From an uncultured Eubacterium sp. (GTDB taxonomy: Bacteria; Bacillota; Clostridia; Lachnospirales; Lachnospiraceae), in assembly GCA_949959185.1 (NCBI GenBank), contig CATLIX010000021.1, forward strand, positions 1-52,029: DNA of 52,029 nucleotides, read 5' to 3'. The position numbers and the translations under genes were made by a program. Numbering within the stretch: position 1 is the first letter of the stretch; each line of letters opens with the position of its first letter. Positions 35,204 through 43,707 of this stretch are shown here, one piece after another. The notes beneath the pieces were generated by a model. The model searched no databases and was not told the DNA's origin. It was given only the letters and a program-made list of their open reading frames with translations.

Positions 35204-35248
35204 AAAAAGCCTTGTGGAAAGCGGATTTCCTTTCCCAGGGCTTTTTTT
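35204..35248 (+). terminator. Rho-independent terminator after the Mrp gene
   Basis: AAAAAGCC pairs with GGCTTTTT, extended inside by CCT/AGG pairs, and ends in seven T. Confidence 0.85.
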
Positions 35249-35278
35249 CGGCAGAAAAATTTTGTTAATAGTGCCTAA

Positions 35279-35307
35279 TTGCAATTTCCGGAATCAGGAG
35301 TTACAAT
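35279..35307 (+). promoter_or_regulatory. Predicted promoter of the Tad-like locus
   Basis: TTGCAA (35279-35284), a 17-base spacer and TACAAT (35302-35307) lie about 213 bases before the first small pilin gene. The long leader has an AATTGGC/GCCGATT hairpin at 35432-35455. I see no known riboswitch in it. Confidence 0.6.
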
Positions 35308-35519
35308 ACCATCACAGAAGCAATTCTGGTTACAACTTATTACTTTATTATCTTACCGTCGGTAATTTCTTTGCCGGCACATCACAATCTTTTATTTTCT
35401 GCATAGGAATGACAGACAGTTGTTCTTAATCAATTGGCATTTTATTTCGCCGATTACCAATGCATGAAATGTACAGCAAAATCGTGGATTATTCTGTCCG
35501 CAGAAAGGAGGGAATAAGT

Positions 35520-35681
35520 ATGAAAGTAATCTTCGAGGAATACAGCGGCATTATTGTTACAGCAGTTGCCATTGTTGCTCTGATTGCAATAGTGGGATTT
35601 TTGCTGGCAGCCGAAGGGCCGGTGCATACTGCTTTTGCAAAAATGATCAGTGAATTATTTGCAAAAACAGGTATGTCCTGA
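35520..35681 (+). CDS. Short pilin-like peptide 1 of the Tad-like locus
   Basis: This 53-residue peptide starts MKVIFEEYSG and continues with one hydrophobic helix (about residues 10-30) and a short amphipathic tail. The Glu-Glu-Tyr just before the helix resembles the conserved Glu-Tyr of Flp pilins, but only four residues precede it, so there is no leader for a prepilin peptidase. Two other peptides in the locus (38849 and 38984) share the pattern M(K/R)-V/E-I-x-(E/D)E-(Y/F)-x-G. GAAAGGAGGG precedes the ATG. It is probably the main pilin, being first in the operon and followed by a structured spacer. Confidence 0.7.
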   Translation: MKVIFEEYSGIIVTAVAIVALIAIVGFLLAAEGPVHTAFAKMISELFAKTGMS

Positions 35682-35745
35682 ATCCCATCGTGTGCCTGAA
35701 TGTTTTGCCGAAAGGTCAGACTGAACTTCTTCGGCTGAGACGGGA

Positions 35746-35835
35746 CTGCTGCAAAATAATGGATTGTCACAATATATTACGGACCTGCGGCTATACGCCA
35801 GGTATATCATACGGAATCTTCATATTTTGCAGCAG
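35746..35835 (+). promoter_or_regulatory. Long inverted repeat between the first pilin-like gene and the ATPase gene
   Basis: CTGCTGCAAAATA (35746-35758) and TATTTTGCAGCAG (35823-35835) are perfect 13-base complements around a 64-base loop containing a smaller CCTGCGGC/GCCAGG hairpin. No T-run follows, so it may be a processing site, attenuator or stabiliser of the upstream pilin message. Confidence 0.65.
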
Positions 35836-35867
35836 GTTCTGTTCCATAATAACAGATTGGAGGAATA

Positions 35868-36968
35868 ATGAAATATAGCTGGGAATTAACAGAGGCAGAA
35901 TTTGGTCCTTTTTATCCCTATATTCAGGATAAAAATGTGACAGATATTGATTATAACGGGAAAACACTGTGGATTGCCGATTTGAAAAAGGGAAGGTACC
36001 GGGCTGAAGCAGAGGTAACAGAAGAATTTGTGGAACGATTTACCCACCGGATTGCCAATCGGGTGAACAAGCCCTTTAACAGAGCCAGTAATGTACTGGA
36101 AGCAGAGACAAATGAACTTCGAATCAGCATTGTGCATGAGTCAGCGGCAGTGTCAGGCCGAAGTATCTGTATACGCAAATCTCTGCCCAAAGTGCGGCAT
36201 ACCGTAGAAAGTATGCTGGAAAGCGGCTACTGTTCCATAGAGGTTTTAAGCCTTTTAATCAATTGTGTGAAAGCGAAAATGAATTTTGCTTTCTGCGGAG
36301 AGCCGGGAGTGGGAAAGACAGAATGCGCCAAATTCTTTTCCCGTTTTATTCCGGAAAATCAGAGGGCAATTACCATTGAGGATAATCTGGAAATGCATTT
36401 TCATGAAATCAACCCGGAAAACGATTGTGTGGAACTGCAGGTAAGTAAAGAACTGAGCTATACGGATGCGATTAAGCTCTGTCTCAGACAGAATCCGAAA
36501 TGGATTATTCTGTCTGAAGCCAGGTCCACAGAGGTGCAGTATCTGTTAGAGCAGTGGTCTACCGGAGTGTACGGGTTTACCACTCTGCACCTGGATGATC
36601 TGCGTAATCTGCCGGATCGGATTATGAATATGATTGGACGCTCCAGAGATGCGGACCGGCTGGAAAATTATATTTATGAGTTTATCAGCGTGGGCGTACT
36701 GCTCAGGCAGTATGAAAACGAATATGGGATGCTGGAGCGGTATATTGACCAGATGTGTTTTTACGACCGCCTGAATGGCCGGAACGCCATTTATATGCTG
36801 GTGGAAGACGGAAAACTGATTTCCAAAAATATTCCGGGGGATATATTAAAACGGATGATGCGGGCCGGAATTTCAGAACCTTTTCAATGTCCGGAAACAT
36901 GTCCTTACGAACCTCTGGATGTGGAACTGGTAAGAACTGCCAGGAAGGCAGAAGGGAAGGAAGTATGA
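35868..36968 (+). CDS. TadA/CpaF-type secretion ATPase
   Basis: This 366-residue cytoplasmic ATPase should power pilus assembly or secretion. It shows the CpaF-like N-terminal domain, Walker A GEPGVGKTE (about 143-151), an acidic box IEDNLEMHF and a Walker B region read as WIILSEARSTE (about 211-221), where the usual form has GEVRG or GEARG. A His-box-like TTLHLDD follows (about 237-243). The Ser in place of the usual Gly and the shortened His box are departures from classical TadA. GGAGG lies four bases before the ATG. Its stop overlaps the next start (ATGA). Confidence 0.88.
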   Translation: MKYSWELTEAEFGPFYPYIQDKNVTDIDYNGKTLWIADLKKGRYRAEAEVTEEFVERFTHRIANRVNKPFNRASNVLEAETNELRISIVHESAAVSGRSICIRKSLPKVRHTVESMLESGYCSIEVLSLLINCVKAKMNFAFCGEPGVGKTECAKFFSRFIPENQRAITIEDNLEMHFHEINPENDCVELQVSKELSYTDAIKLCLRQNPKWIILSEARSTEVQYLLEQWSTGVYGFTTLHLDDLRNLPDRIMNMIGRSRDADRLENYIYEFISVGVLLRQYENEYGMLERYIDQMCFYDRLNGRNAIYMLVEDGKLISKNIPGDILKRMMRAGISEPFQCPETCPYEPLDVELVRTARKAEGKEV

Positions 36969-38488
36969 AACAGAATCTGAAAAAGAAGAAAAATTATTCC
37001 CGCAGGACGGGATTCTCTTATCTGTTCCATCCTGCAGATTTGCAGAAACAGATTGACAGTTATGGCTATCATTTTTCCATGGGGAGGTATGTGCTGTTTG
37101 TTCTGACTGCTGCGGCAGGAATTACAGGGTGCGGTATGCTGTTTTCTCTGCGCTGGTATTTTGTGGTGGTGACCGGGCTGGTATGTGTCGGAATCCTGCC
37201 GTTTCTGATTCTGGACGGATATAAACAGAGGTACGAGCATAAACGTTTTCTGGATGTGTCGGACTATATGGAGCAGATTCTGTATTCCTTCCGTGCGAAT
37301 CAGAAGATTATCAGTGCCCTGAAAGATACCTGGGCCCTGTTCGGGAGCGGGCGGATGCATATGGTAATTGGCCAGGCTGTGGATTATATTGAGCAGGGAA
37401 AGTATCAGCGGGAGCTGTACCGTGAGGCCTTTGCGCTGATTGAACAGGAGTATCCTGCCAGCCGCCTGCCGGCCATTCATGAGTATCTGCGGATGGTGGA
37501 AAGCAACGGCGGCTCCTGTAGCGAGGGAATAGACCTGCTGCTGCAGGATAAGGCAGTATGGGCGGACAATGTTCTTCTGCTGCAGGAGGATAAAAGGGCA
37601 GCCCGTACCAGAGTCATTTTTTCTCTGGCAGTGACCATGATACTGGCTGTTATTTTTCACAGTGTGTATCGTTCCATGCCGGAACAGTATGCCATTGTGG
37701 AGCATCCGGTTACTCAAATCAGCACGACCATTTATCTGCTGCTGAATATTCTGATATTCCGGAGAGCCAGCAGGGAAATTGCCGGAAGCTGGATGGTGCA
37801 GGACAATCCGGAAGAGGAAGAAAAATGGTTCCGGTATTATCATATGGTGATGGAATTTGATGAAAAAACGGAGCGAAAAAAGAGCCTGATTCTGGGCGGC
37901 GGTTTTTTTACCGTCAGTTTTGTTATCTGGCTGTCAGGGCATTCCGCCGGGGCATTGCTGGCTGCGGCAGCAGGAGGGATTCTGGCCAACCAGCATAAAA
38001 TGGGTTATCGGCTGGCATACGACCGGGTAGTAAAGGAAATTAATCGTGTATTTCCGGCATGGCTTATGGAAATGGCATTGCTGATGCAGGGAAATAATGT
38101 ACAGGTCTCCATAGAAAAGACCATAGAACATGCTCCGGCAGTTTTGAGAGAAGAGCTGCAGATATTGTCGGATAATCTGAAAAGAAAGCCGGATTCCGTG
38201 GAACCTTATCTGAATTTCCTGACAAAATTTCAGCTTTCTTCGGTGCAGTCTTCCATGAAAATGCTCTATGCGATTTCAGAGTCAGGAAGCGGGGATGCGC
38301 AGGCCCAGATACGGATTCTGGTACAGCGCAACAGCAAAATGCTGGACAAGGCGGAAAAATTTACCAATGAGAAAAATCTTGCGGGAATCAATGGCGTTTT
38401 TTATCTTCCTCAGGTTACCGTATCTTTTCATACCATCGTCAATATGGTGGTATTTATGATAGTGTTTCTGGGACAGATGCAGCTTTGA
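36965..38488 (+). CDS. Fused TadB-TadC-like inner-membrane platform protein
   Basis: The 507-residue protein carries two GspF/T2SSF-like units in one chain. The first has two membrane helices (about 42-60 and 65-83), a cytoplasmic helical bundle (about 100-215) and two helices (about 218-236 and 252-266). The second has helices at about 309-342, a bundle with EINRVFPAWLMEMALLMQ and VSIEKTIEHAPAVLREEL, and a final helix at 487-505. In classical Tad loci TadB and TadC are separate genes. The start overlaps the ATPase stop by four bases. The open frame extends far upstream, but that part is the ATPase in another frame. Confidence 0.82.
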   Translation: MKQNLKKKKNYSRRTGFSYLFHPADLQKQIDSYGYHFSMGRYVLFVLTAAAGITGCGMLFSLRWYFVVVTGLVCVGILPFLILDGYKQRYEHKRFLDVSDYMEQILYSFRANQKIISALKDTWALFGSGRMHMVIGQAVDYIEQGKYQRELYREAFALIEQEYPASRLPAIHEYLRMVESNGGSCSEGIDLLLQDKAVWADNVLLLQEDKRAARTRVIFSLAVTMILAVIFHSVYRSMPEQYAIVEHPVTQISTTIYLLLNILIFRRASREIAGSWMVQDNPEEEEKWFRYYHMVMEFDEKTERKKSLILGGGFFTVSFVIWLSGHSAGALLAAAAGGILANQHKMGYRLAYDRVVKEINRVFPAWLMEMALLMQGNNVQVSIEKTIEHAPAVLREELQILSDNLKRKPDSVEPYLNFLTKFQLSSVQSSMKMLYAISESGSGDAQAQIRILVQRNSKMLDKAEKFTNEKNLAGINGVFYLPQVTVSFHTIVNMVVFMIVFLGQMQL

Positions 38489-38504
38489 GCGAAAGGAGGA
38501 GAAG

Positions 38505-38840
38505 ATGGGGCAGGTATTGAAAACGTATCTGGGGCTGTTTTTTCTGATGCTGATGGGGCTTGTGGGAATCGGCGTGGTGGCAGCGGGAATGGAGGCAGCG
38601 GCAGCCAGAAGTTATCATGCTGATGTAATCAGTGAAATTGAGTGCAGTAACTTTAATCCCGGTGTGATTGCGGCCTGTCAGAGTCAGGCAGTCAGCAGAG
38701 GTTATGAACTGACAGTTGCAGATTTGGTGTATGATACGGAGCAGAGGCAGCAGATGGCAGAAGTGATACTTTCTTTTGATTATGCCATCCCTGTGTTAAA
38801 TCTGGTATCTGATCATGAAATACGGGGATTTGCAAGATAG
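38505..38840 (+). CDS. Small membrane-anchored protein of the Tad-like locus
   Basis: This 111-residue protein has one N-terminal membrane helix (about 8-31) and a short extracytoplasmic domain with two cysteines (Cys about 47 and 58) that could form a disulfide. The layout resembles TadE-type pseudopilins, but I see no defining motif. GAAAGGAGGAG precedes the ATG. It lies 16 bases after the platform gene and eight before the second short pilin-like gene. Confidence 0.65.
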   Translation: MGQVLKTYLGLFFLMLMGLVGIGVVAAGMEAAAARSYHADVISEIECSNFNPGVIAACQSQAVSRGYELTVADLVYDTEQRQQMAEVILSFDYAIPVLNLVSDHEIRGFAR

Positions 38841-38848
38841 GAGGCAGT

Positions 38849-38950
38849 ATGAAAGTAATTTTGGAAGAATTCGGAGGTTCCATTGTCTATGCGATTGCCG
38901 GAGGCGGTTTTGTGGGAATTTTCTGTTATATATTAACGATGGTTGTGTGA
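38849..38950 (+). CDS. Short pilin-like peptide 2
   Basis: This 33-residue peptide starts MKVILEEFGG and has a glycine-rich hydrophobic helix to its end. It shares its first residues almost exactly with peptide 1 at 35520 (MKVIFEEYSG). TAGGAGGC lies before the ATG. Its small size means gene callers would often miss it. The repeated N-terminal motif and good ribosome site support it as a real gene. Confidence 0.7.
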   Translation: MKVILEEFGGSIVYAIAGGGFVGIFCYILTMVV

Positions 38951-38983
38951 TACGATAAAGTGAAAGGAAGCGGAGGAACTGAT

Positions 38984-39127
38984 ATGAGAGAAATCATAGA
39001 CGAATATGCAGGAATACTGCTGGGCGGAACGGCGGCTGTGGTAATAGCGGGAATGGCGGCAGAATTTGTACTGGGCGGAGCAGGTTTATACGAGATGCTT
39101 CTGTCTTTTTCCCGGAGTATTTGTTAA
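38984..39127 (+). CDS. Short pilin-like peptide 3
   Basis: This 47-residue peptide starts MREIIDEYAG, then has an Ala/Gly/Val-rich helix (about 11-33) and a short tail ending in cysteine. It is the third member of the locus family, with peptides at 35520 and 38849. GGAAGCGGAGG precedes the ATG. It is too short for standard open-reading-frame cutoffs. Confidence 0.7.
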   Translation: MREIIDEYAGILLGGTAAVVIAGMAAEFVLGGAGLYEMLLSFSRSIC

Positions 39128-39139
39128 GAAGGAGCTGAA

Positions 39140-39616
39140 ATGAAAGAAAGTTACAGAATCATGGCAGGAATATTGCTGGCCGGACTGATATTTGCGGCAT
39201 TATATTCGGTTCTGTCTGCCCTGTCATTTTCGGACAGGCTGGGAGAACATATGGATGTTCCGGAAGAACGTTATGAGGATTATGCAGATTCCGGAGAAAT
39301 AAAGAAAATCTGCAGCCGCAAATCTCCTGAAATCATCCGCCGAACCTCCAAAATCTGGAAACCAAGGGAGGAAATCCAAATTGCCCAGGTGTTTGAGGGA
39401 AGGGATGCAGAGGGAATACAGACGGAGATTAAAGTGCTGGATATTCAGGATGAACACGGAAACGACAGAATGGATTGTTATGACAGGGCAGCACATAAAA
39501 TGGTATTTTCTGAGCGGGGCATGTATCTGCTGGAACTTAAGACCACAGACGGGCAGAGAAAATCTGCGGTCAGGAAATTTGTACTGCTGACAGACTACAG
39601 GCAGGGAGGAATATGA
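39140..39616 (+). CDS. TadE/TadF-like single-pass surface protein
   Basis: The 158-residue protein has one N-terminal membrane helix (about 7-29) followed by an extracytoplasmic domain of about 125 residues. Its second half has beta-strand-like character (AEGIQTEIKVLDIQDEHGND, then GMYLLELKTTDG). This resembles a minor pseudopilin plus a carried domain. GAAGGAGC precedes the ATG. Its stop overlaps the next start by four bases. No catalytic motif is seen. Confidence 0.65.
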   Translation: MKESYRIMAGILLAGLIFAALYSVLSALSFSDRLGEHMDVPEERYEDYADSGEIKKICSRKSPEIIRRTSKIWKPREEIQIAQVFEGRDAEGIQTEIKVLDIQDEHGNDRMDCYDRAAHKMVFSERGMYLLELKTTDGQRKSAVRKFVLLTDYRQGGI

Positions 39617-40203
39617 AACAGACGGTATATGGCCTGGCACTGGCCGTTCTGGCAATGCTGGTTTTGGCAATTACACTGGCAGTCAGCGGAAAGCATGTGC
39701 GGGAAAATGAAATGGAAACATCACTGAATACGGCTATTGAACAGGCCCTGGAACAACTGCAGAATGAAGAAGAGAATGGCCCGGAATCACCGCAGGAGCT
39801 GGTTGCCCGGTTTAATCAGCTTCTGCTTCTGCAGGTGGAATCGGATTCCGAGCTGCAGGTGGAGATTCTGAGTGCGGATGCAAAGCGGGGAGTTCTGGAT
39901 GTGAGAATTACAGAGACATATCGGAATATTCTGGGGAATGAGAAGAAAGCTGTCTGCCGGAAATCTGTGATTCTGGAAGAATATTCCGAAAAGAGGGCGT
40001 ACCATACCGTGACATTTCTGTCAGAGGGGGAAGTGTATGACAGGTATTCTCTGTATGAAGGCGGCACAGTTGTTCTGCCGGAAGCACCCAAAAAGGATGG
40101 TAAGACATTTCGCTGCTGGGTGAAACAGGGAGAGAGCCAGGAATGGGATCCGGCCCATGCAGCAGTAGAAGAAAATCTGATACTGGACGCTGTATTTGAA
40201 TAA
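39613..40203 (+). CDS. Membrane-anchored minor pilin-like protein with an InlB-type repeat
   Basis: The 196-residue protein has an N-terminal membrane helix (about 5-25), a helical stalk (about 30-75) and a beta-rich domain. A C-terminal segment from about residue 142 (YSLYEGGTVVLPEAPKKDGK, then FRCWV) resembles the Listeria-Bacteroides (InlB B) repeat. The large secreted protein encoded next carries the same kind of repeat. The start overlaps the previous stop (ATGA), so the two are cotranslated. Confidence 0.68.
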   Translation: MKQTVYGLALAVLAMLVLAITLAVSGKHVRENEMETSLNTAIEQALEQLQNEEENGPESPQELVARFNQLLLLQVESDSELQVEILSADAKRGVLDVRITETYRNILGNEKKAVCRKSVILEEYSEKRAYHTVTFLSEGEVYDRYSLYEGGTVVLPEAPKKDGKTFRCWVKQGESQEWDPAHAAVEENLILDAVFE

Positions 40204-40223
40204 AAATAAAGGAGGTAACGGGA

Positions 40224-43200
40224 TTGAGAATTGCCTGTATACTGTTGTCATTTGTGCTGATGACAGGGAATCTGAAATCTGCGGAAATGACAGAGGCATA
40301 TCCGAACTGCGGACAAAGGCAGCAGGAAAATATGGAAGAAAAATCTGAGAAGGAGCCGGATGCAGAACGGGCGGAAAAAAGCCAGGAACCGCAATCAGAA
40401 CTGACGGAAGAAAAATGGGAATTGAAGACAGAAAAAACAGAGGTCAGCTCGGAATCAGAGACAGAACGGACAGAAGAAAAACAGAATCCGGAAGGGAAAG
40501 AGAAAATGCCGGATTTATCAGAAAAGGAAGTGATTTCGGCTGAACGGTATAATACAAAGGAAGAATATTATGCAGAGCAGCAGGACTACAGGAAGAAAGA
40601 AGGCCATTTCTATATATTTCTGAGAAAAGAAGGCGATAAAGTGGAAAAGGGAAGATGGTACAGGATTAATATGGGTGTGAAATCCCTTTCTTCCTATAAG
40701 AGTCAGAATATTTCCTGGAGTCTGCGGTATCTGAAAAATCAGAAAGGGGATATTTCCAATATTGACAATTGGGAATGGACCACCGATACTGTGATAAAGC
40801 TGCATGATCCATTTTCCTTTGATGTTGAATCGGGAAAGAAATGGGAAAAAACCGCGCAGAACGGCGCAGGCGCTTCTCCCATTCTTGGTTCAGCAGGTGT
40901 TCCCGCCCACAACAATGGATATTATTTTAAACTTTGCGGAAAATTCCTGTATGGCTACCGGGGATATCAGATTCGGTTTGATAACAGCATTTATGAGGAT
41001 CTGGAGGGGTTTGACATTGAAGAGGAAAATAAGCGGATACAGAAACCGGATGATAAGCTGAAAGAAGGAGAGGCGTCCTGGACGGGAGACGGATATTTTA
41101 AATTTGCCATAGATACCAATAATACAGGAATCACCAACTATGGAGCTTCCGGGGAATACCATAATTCTGTGTTTGGTTTTAAGATGGTTCCGAATAAATA
41201 TACGGTGAGATATCACGCCAATGGAGGAAGCGGAACCATGGAAGACCAGTCCGCAGTCTATGATAAGCCGTTTACCCTGAAAAGCAATCAGTTCAGCCGT
41301 CCTGGCTATACCTTTTTGGGATGGGGGATGCAGACATTTGGGAGGTATTATCAAAGCGGACAGAGCGTGAAAAATCTTACGGAAATACAAAATGGAGTGG
41401 TCACCCTATATGCCCAATGGATGCCGAATATATACACGGTTACTCTTGACAGGCGTCTTGATACTCCGGAGACTCCAGGAACGGGGAATGTTTATGAAAA
41501 ATATGAACATGGCTGGTATCTGAACCCGGAGTGTACCAGTATTCTGAAAGAAGGAGAGCAGACGGGAAGCATTGAAATTCCACGAAAAACAGGATATGTG
41601 TTTCAGGGATACGATAATGCTCCTGTCGGCGGCACTCAGATGATTGCGGCAGACGGCAAACTGACAGCGGCCGGAATTGCAGATTACCGGCAACTGGGTG
41701 ACGCTATATGGTATGCGCGATATAATTTTCTGATTTCCTGCGAAGATTACGCGGACGTCCCCTGTGATTTTGAAAAAACAGCAGGAGATGCCAGAGAATA
41801 CACAGGTGTGCTGCTGTCCTGGGATAAGGAACGGGGACAGGTAACGGCAAAGACCGGACAGCCAGATGTGACGGTATCTCTTATCGGCCTGCCTGCCGGA
41901 ACAAAAATCGGGCAGTTTCAGTCTGAGGCCGGAGGCAGTTCTGCTTCCGCTTTTGCCGGAGTATCGCAGACAGCCGGATTATCCATGGTGCCGCAGGAAG
42001 GGGCTGCATATCAGCTTCAGGTGACCGCACAGGGAACGATACAGTTTCAACGGGCGGTATATTTCAAAAACGGGCGTTTTCGTACCCTTGTAAAACTGGG
42101 AGATAAAGAGAAAAAAGAAGCGGCCCAGGGGAAAGAAATTGCCGGGACTGCCTGGGGAACAGAGGATACCTCTTATCCCCTGTATCAGTATACAGGCTGT
42201 TCCAACCTTAAAAACATACAGGGGCCGGGCGTTGTATACCGCTATTTCCGATATCGGGATATCAATATGGCCTACAGCGGCAACGGAGCTACTTCCGGAA
42301 CCAATATGATAGAATATGGAATTTCCATGGAGAATCTTTACCAGTTCCGGAAAAATGAATTTGCCAGGGAAGAAAATCAGAGGAAATATACACAGGATGG
42401 GAAGCCTTATGACTGCCGGGTAAAATACTGTTTTGAGGGATGGAATCTGTCTCAGAACAAATTATATCAGGAACATCATCAGGACGTTGCAGCACATATT
42501 TACAAAGAAGCAGAAGGGGTGCATGGTGTTTCGGACAGGACTCTGGAACCGGCTGCAACGTATCAGCCTGTGGATTCAGTTCTGGCACCGGGAAATAAGC
42601 AGGCGGTTTTTCCATCCCTGTATCTTAATTTTCTGGCAAAATGGAATGCGTTTCCCACGATTGTGGTAACACCGGGCAGCAGTCTGGAATTCTATGAGGG
42701 GGAAGATGTCACAAAAGAGGATTTGACGGCCTGTCTGACTGCCCATGACGAAGAAGACAATTGCAGGGAAAATCATCCGGATTATCCGGATTTGAATGAT
42801 AAAATCAGAATTGTAAAAATTACGTATCCCAAATCAGAAAACGGAAGCCAGGAGGCTTATGAGAAAGTATACGATGAGGACGTTCCGGAAGACTTTCTGC
42901 TGGATACCTATTATCTGAAACTGGAGCAGGATGAAACCATTACGGTACGCATAAAATTTGCGGTTACCGACAGTAACGGGTATACTACGGAGGAAGAATT
43001 TCCGGTGAAAGTAAAATATAACAATTATCCGGAAATTCACAGCGAAGAAATTTTTTATTATCTGAAAGAAGAGGCGAATCGCGGAGAGATTACAGCGGAT
43101 ATCCTTGTGGAGCGCGCTTCGGCAGAAGATGTGGAAGACGGGAATCTGACCGGGAAACTGCAGTTGAAGGATTTTGATTCGCAGATTCTGAAAATGCAGA

Positions 43201-43574
43201 CAGAAGCCAGAGCAGAGTTTGATATTATTTATGAGGTGACGGATGCTTATCGGAAAACTACATACAGGACGGTGAAACTCAGGGTAATGGATGAGGATGC
43301 CCTGGTGGCAGAACTGCCCAGGTACTATGTCCGTTATATTTCAGATAAATATCTGGATACCCTGGAGAAGAATTCAGCCTGGAGAGAGCCGGAACATTAT
43401 GCATATCTGCAGCGTATTCTCAGCAATGAAACACCTGTGGAAGTCTGGAAATTCACTCACGAAGATATACAGGATGCGCAGGAATGGATAACAGGAGATG
43501 GAAGCTGGAAATTTGGACAGAAGGCAAATCAGGAATTTCAGGTCCGATTTTCACGCTGCAGGCTGTCAGGCTGA
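40224..43574 (+). CDS. Large secreted protein with InlB-type repeats, probable Tad-like system cargo or tip adhesin
   Basis: The 1116-residue protein starts at TTG 40224 after AAAGGAGG. A signal peptide (about 1-20) is followed by a Glu/Lys/Thr-rich linker (about 32-100). A novel beta-rich region follows (about 110-320), then InlB-type B repeats (about 325-395, with YTVRYHANGGSGTM and FSRPGYTFLGW, and a weaker unit near 400-490). A central unknown region comes next, and Ig- or cadherin-like strands near 810-1030 (PTIVVTPGSSLEFYEGEDV). There is no LPXTG motif or C-terminal membrane helix, so it is either released or held by the Tad-like proteins. It is last in the operon. Adhesive function is inferred. 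Confidence 0.8.
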   Translation: MRIACILLSFVLMTGNLKSAEMTEAYPNCGQRQQENMEEKSEKEPDAERAEKSQEPQSELTEEKWELKTEKTEVSSESETERTEEKQNPEGKEKMPDLSEKEVISAERYNTKEEYYAEQQDYRKKEGHFYIFLRKEGDKVEKGRWYRINMGVKSLSSYKSQNISWSLRYLKNQKGDISNIDNWEWTTDTVIKLHDPFSFDVESGKKWEKTAQNGAGASPILGSAGVPAHNNGYYFKLCGKFLYGYRGYQIRFDNSIYEDLEGFDIEEENKRIQKPDDKLKEGEASWTGDGYFKFAIDTNNTGITNYGASGEYHNSVFGFKMVPNKYTVRYHANGGSGTMEDQSAVYDKPFTLKSNQFSRPGYTFLGWGMQTFGRYYQSGQSVKNLTEIQNGVVTLYAQWMPNIYTVTLDRRLDTPETPGTGNVYEKYEHGWYLNPECTSILKEGEQTGSIEIPRKTGYVFQGYDNAPVGGTQMIAADGKLTAAGIADYRQLGDAIWYARYNFLISCEDYADVPCDFEKTAGDAREYTGVLLSWDKERGQVTAKTGQPDVTVSLIGLPAGTKIGQFQSEAGGSSASAFAGVSQTAGLSMVPQEGAAYQLQVTAQGTIQFQRAVYFKNGRFRTLVKLGDKEKKEAAQGKEIAGTAWGTEDTSYPLYQYTGCSNLKNIQGPGVVYRYFRYRDINMAYSGNGATSGTNMIEYGISMENLYQFRKNEFAREENQRKYTQDGKPYDCRVKYCFEGWNLSQNKLYQEHHQDVAAHIYKEAEGVHGVSDRTLEPAATYQPVDSVLAPGNKQAVFPSLYLNFLAKWNAFPTIVVTPGSSLEFYEGEDVTKEDLTACLTAHDEEDNCRENHPDYPDLNDKIRIVKITYPKSENGSQEAYEKVYDEDVPEDFLLDTYYLKLEQDETITVRIKFAVTDSNGYTTEEEFPVKVKYNNYPEIHSEEIFYYLKEEANRGEITADILVERASAEDVEDGNLTGKLQLKDFDSQILKMQTEARAEFDIIYEVTDAYRKTTYRTVKLRVMDEDALVAELPRYYVRYISDKYLDTLEKNSAWREPEHYAYLQRILSNETPVEVWKFTHEDIQDAQEWITGDGSWKFGQKANQEFQVRFSRCRLSG

Positions 43575-43643
43575 TTTTCGGACAATGTGAACTGACAGGC
43601 AACGACAGAAACGGAGGCGAAAACCCGGCGTATTTTTAATTTT

Positions 43644-43697
43644 ATCATACAGGAAGACACTTTCACGCTTATGGTGACGGGGTCTTTCCTGTATGAT
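43644..43697 (+). repeat. Interspersed palindrome only, copy E
   Basis: ATCATACAGGAAGAC and GTCTTTCCTGTATGAT form a long stem with an inner imperfect hairpin. It is the subtype seen at 12445, without the double-hairpin tail. It lies between two convergent genes and could act as a bidirectional transcription block, but no T-run follows on either strand. Confidence 0.78.
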
Positions 43698-43707
43698 ATG
43701 TTACATA

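Noticed and set aside
35308-35519. Cyclic-di-GMP riboswitch in the Tad-like leader
   Set aside because: Neither the GEMM-I nor the GEMM-II conserved blocks are present; only a simple hairpin is seen.
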